From the NCBI GenBank assembly GCA_030456445.1, contig JAKDNM010000025.1:1-37095 (forward strand): 37,095 bases of DNA, in the 5' to 3' direction. The stretch comes from Hyphomicrobiales bacterium. GTDB lineage: Bacteria; Pseudomonadota; Alphaproteobacteria; Rhizobiales; Rhizobiaceae. Shown one piece after another: positions 33,669 to 37,095 of this stretch (positions are counted from its first letter, which is position 1; every line of letters starts with the position of its first letter). The position numbers and the translations under genes were made by a program. The notes under the pieces were generated by a model. It was not told the origin of the DNA. It did not search any database and saw only the letters and a program-made list of their open reading frames with translations.

Positions 33669-33875
33669 CTATTTCAACTGATGCGTCGCGAAAAGGCGGG
33701 CGATAATTGCGGCCATACCGGCGATGCCGCTGATTGCCTGCAGGAGCGTATCGGTCAACGATGAACTGTCGATCCCGGCGGTGGAGATGCCGAACAGGCC
33801 GGCTAGCGACATGGCGATCGTCACGATCGAGGCCCAGATTGTGCGGGACAGATACCAGGATTTTATTGCGTCCAT
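33669..33875 (-). CDS. Small holin-like membrane protein linked to the GTA cluster
   Basis: This 68-residue protein has a short amphipathic start (MDAIKSWYLSRTIW), a first membrane segment at about 14-31, and a second at about 41-63 that ends in a basic tail (ARLFATHQLK). Size and topology fit small holins, which make pores so that a lysin can reach the wall. I recall similar short proteins near phage-like clusters in rhizobia but cannot name a family. An AGGA box 8 bases before the ATG supports the start. It follows the GTA tail gene by 40 bases on the same strand. No endolysin gene is visible in the window, so the holin role is inferred from topology and context. Confidence 0.72.
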   Translation of the reverse strand: MDAIKSWYLSRTIWASIVTIAMSLAGLFGISTAGIDSSSLTDTLLQAISGIAGMAAIIARLFATHQLK

Positions 33876-33915
33876 TTGCGTTTCCTTTGCGGTTAAGAAA
33901 AACGGGAGGAAGGGA

Positions 33916-36900
33916 TCAGCCGAGCGTGAGCAGGATCGAGGCCGGTATACCGGGGCCGACCGCGGCGCTGATCTGCCGGACGGTGATCCGGATGCTTTCA
34001 GGCGGGGCAGGAAAATCTTGCGCCATGGCTGCTGCCGAGTAGGTCAATGAGGATGACGAAGCCGTCAGCGTACGAACCGGCGTGCCGCTCTCCGCAACAA
34101 TATCGACGCGGTAGGCCTCCGTTTCCTCACCAAGCGGGATATCGGGGCCGAGCCAACTGTCTGCATCGATACGGCCGCGGCGGATCCATGAAATATCGAT
34201 GTCGCCACCCGGCCGCCTTGCCGCCTTCAGGTGCACGGGCGACAACGGCGTTCGAGCCCGCAACCCTCCCGTTTCAGTATATGCGCTGAAGGCCGGGCCG
34301 GAAAAATCCTCGCCGCTTGGCCCTACCCGCCAATTGAGCGGCAGGCCGATTTCCGAAGAAAGCAGGCCGGTCGGCTTCACCGCCTCGTCCAAAAGCGCGA
34401 AGGCGGCGCCAGCCATGGCACCGGCTGCCATTGCATCCTCTGTTCCGAGTTGACCGCGCAAAAGACCGCCAAGTCGCCAGATGGAAGGTGCCGTCTCCTC
34501 GGCCGTCTGGAACTGAACAAGCTCCCATGCCCCGTTCGCCGAACGAAGGGCAGCGGCGTTGCCGCCATTGAGGAGTTGAAGCTCCGAGATGCTCTGCAAT
34601 TCACCGTCGGACAGCCTGATCTGGAGCGTCTCCGAGCGATCGAAGCGACCGGAAAAGCCTGAGCCGAGCGGCTCCAGCAGTTCGCCTACAACAGCAGGCA
34701 GCCCGATCGAGGCGCGGAGTTCAAAGCCGGTATCCTCGGGCGACACATAAAGCGTTTCGGTCTTCCACGGCATCAACCATACCGCTATGCGAAACTGGTC
34801 TTCAGGCGCATCGCCCGATATCATGGGCAAATCCATAAAGAGGGCCATCGGCTCGCCTGCGACGGCGCCGGGCGATGCCATGTCGACGAACGGCAGGACG
34901 GGTCGCCATGGCACCGGAGCAACGCGCAGGATGCGGCGCGCCGAGATTCTGTCGAGGACGCCCTCATCTATCGCGGTTACAAGAAACTCGGCATCGCTGC
35001 CCAAGACCCGGATGATGGTCCCCGACTGTGGGGCGATTGCAGCGGAAGGCACCGCCAGGCCGATCTCTTCCCGCCCGCGCCAGGCACGGCGAAGCCAGTC
35101 GGCGACAAGCGCTTGCGCCATGCTCGTATCCATGATCGCCGGCAGTGCAAGTGTCTGTTCCCGTTCATACGCCGCGCCCTCACGCAGCGCTCGCGCCGAT
35201 GCCGACTGATAATCGCGCAAGCCGTCCTGGAAGGAGACCGTGGCGCTGACGGGAAGGTCGCCATGGGCGGCGCGGACCTTTTCGATGACGGCGGAACCCT
35301 TGTCCACCGCGGCATCGGTGATTTCCATGGGCGCGGTAGCCGACGCCGTCGGCGAGCGGAAGACCAATCCGCCGTCGTCCTCATGAACAGCTAGTCCAAA
35401 AATGTCGACCAGAGGCTGCAGGGCGGAACGTGCCGAAGACGGATCGGAAATCACATAACCGGTCAGGAAGCCATCCGCCTTCGCGGCATCAGGGGCCGGC
35501 AGGCCGTGATCGGCAAGAATGGCGCCGATCAGACCGGAGAGCGAGATACCGGAAGCCCGTCCGTTCAGCCAGTGGCCGAGCATCCAGTTTCCGCCGTCAC
35601 TCCATACATCGCGGAGCAGCGGGAAAGCGGGATAGGGCCTTGCGTCCCACGACCAGAGATATTGGCGTGAAAGGTCAACCATGCGGCCGCCATAAACGGG
35701 CGAGACCGGATTTGCGTCATTCTCGAAGCCGGGCTCGCCGGGATCCCAATATCTGCCATGCGCCTCCAGAAAGCGCTGCTGCGCCAGATCGGAGCGTCCG
35801 CCGTTGGAAAAATAAGGCGAGGCGCTCTCGGAGGATTTTGGATCCGGAAAAACGTTGGGCTGGTTCGGCCCCAGATCGATAGCAGGGCATCCGAGCTCGG
35901 TGAACCAGATCGGCTTTTCGCACGGCACCCAGGCAGTGGGTGTCGAGGCCTCGGCTCCGCCGGCGCGATTATAATGGGCATTCGACCACCAGCCGGCGAT
36001 ATCCTTGTACCGGAAGGTCCAGTTTTTGCCGTAGGCGCCGTCCGTGATGGCACTGCGCCGGCGGTCCTTCCTGTCGTCCTCACTGGCGTAATACCAGTCA
36101 AAGCCTTCGCCACCGGCGATGGAGGCAACGAGGCCGTCTGGGTCGTAGGGGCCTTCGAACCCGTCCGGATTACCCCCCGCGTAGTCGGCGGCGCGCCAGT
36201 CGGAAAGCGGCATGTAATTGTCGATACCGACAGCGTCGATCGCCTCATGCGCCCACAGGGCGTCGAGATGGAAGAAGAGGTCGCCCGAGCCATCCGCCGG
36301 GTGGTAGCCGAAATATTCGCTCCAGTCGGCGCCGTAAGTGATTTTGGTGCCGTAACCAAAGGTGGCCCGCAGGTCGGTGGCCAGCGCGCACAGCTTGCCC
36401 ACGAATGGAAATCTGTTCCGATCGTCGCGTAGCGTCGTGAGATCGCGCAACTCAGAGCCGATCAGGAAGGCATCGACGCCGCCCGCCGCCATCGCAAGGT
36501 TGGCATAATGGAGCATGAAGCGCCGATAGCCCCAATCGCTTCCGTTACCGTAGAATGCATCGATTTCACCTGTGATCGAAGCGCTTTTGTCGGGTGAACC
36601 GGAGAGGCCCGGCGCGGGCGTGCAGGTTACACGTCCACGCCACGGATATGACGGCTGGGCGGCGGCGCCGTAAGGGTCCGGTAGTGCATTGCCGGCCGGC
36701 ACGTCCATCATTACGAACGGGTAGAGCGTAACCTTGAGCCCTCTCGCCTTGATCTCAACGATGGCATCGCGCACAGAACGGTCCGAAGGCGTGCCGCCAT
36801 AAGCAGGCGATCCGTCATGTTTTGATACGACCAGAGCACTCCCCCGGCCGACGCCCGAGACCTGCCAACCTTGTGACAGCCCGTCGGGATTGCCCTGCGT

Positions 36901-37095
36901 CACGGCCGGACGGATTTTGCATTCGCCCGCGCGCAGGTCGCTGCCGAACCAGGTGACCACGAGGGCGACGTTCTCGAGATTCGGACAAAGCGCCTGCAAC
37001 TCGTCGAGAGAAGCTGCGAAGTCGGAGGCCGCGGTCAAGACATGCCGGTTCACCGGCCGCGTTTCGCCCTTGCGAATTTGAAGGGTGACCGCTTT
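33916..37095 (-). CDS. Gene transfer agent tail/host-specificity megaprotein (gp15-like), 5' part cut by window end
   Basis: The coding frame runs without a stop to the window edge, giving the C-terminal 1059 residues. A GTG at 37053 is probably internal, since the 14 codons before it continue plausible protein sequence. The visible N-terminal half has the TIM-barrel, glycoside hydrolase-like domain of RcGTA gp15-type proteins (DAFLIGSELRDLTTLRDDRN, GADWSEYFGYHP, DAVGIDNYMPLSDW and the candidate catalytic Glu in IWFTELGCPAIDLG). A phage tail domain and C-terminal beta-rich region follow. In RcGTA this protein sits at the tail tip. Relatives are about 1290 residues, so roughly 230 residues should be missing. 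It is the last gene of the GTA cluster proper. Confidence 0.9.
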   Translation of the reverse strand, partial: KAVTLQIRKGETRPVNRHVLTAASDFAASLDELQALCPNLENVALVVTWFGSDLRAGECKIRPAVTQGNPDGLSQGWQVSGVGRGSALVVSKHDGSPAYGGTPSDRSVRDAIVEIKARGLKVTLYPFVMMDVPAGNALPDPYGAAAQPSYPWRGRVTCTPAPGLSGSPDKSASITGEIDAFYGNGSDWGYRRFMLHYANLAMAAGGVDAFLIGSELRDLTTLRDDRNRFPFVGKLCALATDLRATFGYGTKITYGADWSEYFGYHPADGSGDLFFHLDALWAHEAIDAVGIDNYMPLSDWRAADYAGGNPDGFEGPYDPDGLVASIAGGEGFDWYYASEDDRKDRRRSAITDGAYGKNWTFRYKDIAGWWSNAHYNRAGGAEASTPTAWVPCEKPIWFTELGCPAIDLGPNQPNVFPDPKSSESASPYFSNGGRSDLAQQRFLEAHGRYWDPGEPGFENDANPVSPVYGGRMVDLSRQYLWSWDARPYPAFPLLRDVWSDGGNWMLGHWLNGRASGISLSGLIGAILADHGLPAPDAAKADGFLTGYVISDPSSARSALQPLVDIFGLAVHEDDGGLVFRSPTASATAPMEITDAAVDKGSAVIEKVRAAHGDLPVSATVSFQDGLRDYQSASARALREGAAYEREQTLALPAIMDTSMAQALVADWLRRAWRGREEIGLAVPSAAIAPQSGTIIRVLGSDAEFLVTAIDEGVLDRISARRILRVAPVPWRPVLPFVDMASPGAVAGEPMALFMDLPMISGDAPEDQFRIAVWLMPWKTETLYVSPEDTGFELRASIGLPAVVGELLEPLGSGFSGRFDRSETLQIRLSDGELQSISELQLLNGGNAAALRSANGAWELVQFQTAEETAPSIWRLGGLLRGQLGTEDAMAAGAMAGAAFALLDEAVKPTGLLSSEIGLPLNWRVGPSGEDFSGPAFSAYTETGGLRARTPLSPVHLKAARRPGGDIDISWIRRGRIDADSWLGPDIPLGEETEAYRVDIVAESGTPVRTLTASSSSLTYSAAAMAQDFPAPPESIRITVRQISAAVGPGIPASILLTLG

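Overview
The window looks chromosomal, from a Hyphomicrobiales (rhizobial) alphaproteobacterium, most likely Phyllobacteriaceae or a Mesorhizobium-like relative. I infer this from the high GC content, the protein sequences and the gene order. The run pepN, pleC-type kinase, glnE, histidine kinase, response regulator, degP, cycLKJH resembles the S. meliloti chromosome as I recall it, and feuPQ beside cycHJKL matches what was described in Rhizobium leguminosarum. No database search was run.

Left part (1-18980), mixed strands. It carries DNA repair and housekeeping genes: mfd with sdhE upstream on the minus strand, recG divergent from sdhE, a DUF502 membrane protein whose end overlaps recG, a tRNA-Pro(GGG), ETF-ubiquinone oxidoreductase, and a family 4-like uracil-DNA glycosylase carrying an in-frame palindromic insertion. 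A DMT/EamA transporter and a molybdenum hydroxylase large subunit (form II CoxL-like, without its FAD and Fe-S partner genes here) follow on the minus strand. Aminopeptidase N and a PleC/DivJ-type PAS histidine kinase are on the plus strand.

Right part (19062-37095), all minus strand. In transcription order it runs: end of a gene transfer agent (GTA) cluster (tail megaprotein, cut by the window edge, then a holin-like small membrane protein), a hairpin terminator, feuN-feuP-feuQ, a glycine-zipper lipoprotein, cycHJKL (cytochrome c maturation CcmIEFH), degP, a strong hairpin, an OmpR-type regulator with its kinase, glnE and a secreted EF-hand protein. Most of these genes act in the envelope: haem attachment to periplasmic cytochromes, periplasmic proteolysis, and two two-component systems. 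Tight spacings (GTGA between cycK and cycL, TGATG between the kinase and glnE, 8 bases between feuN and feuP) point to translational coupling.

I see no wholly new multi-gene defence or metabolic system. The points most worth a second look are the GTA end with its linked holin-like gene, a FeuN-like periplasmic modulator upstream of feuP, three GANTC sites within 30 bases upstream of the PleC-type kinase, and the uracil-DNA glycosylase that keeps only two of four Fe-S cysteines and carries a palindromic repeat in its linker.
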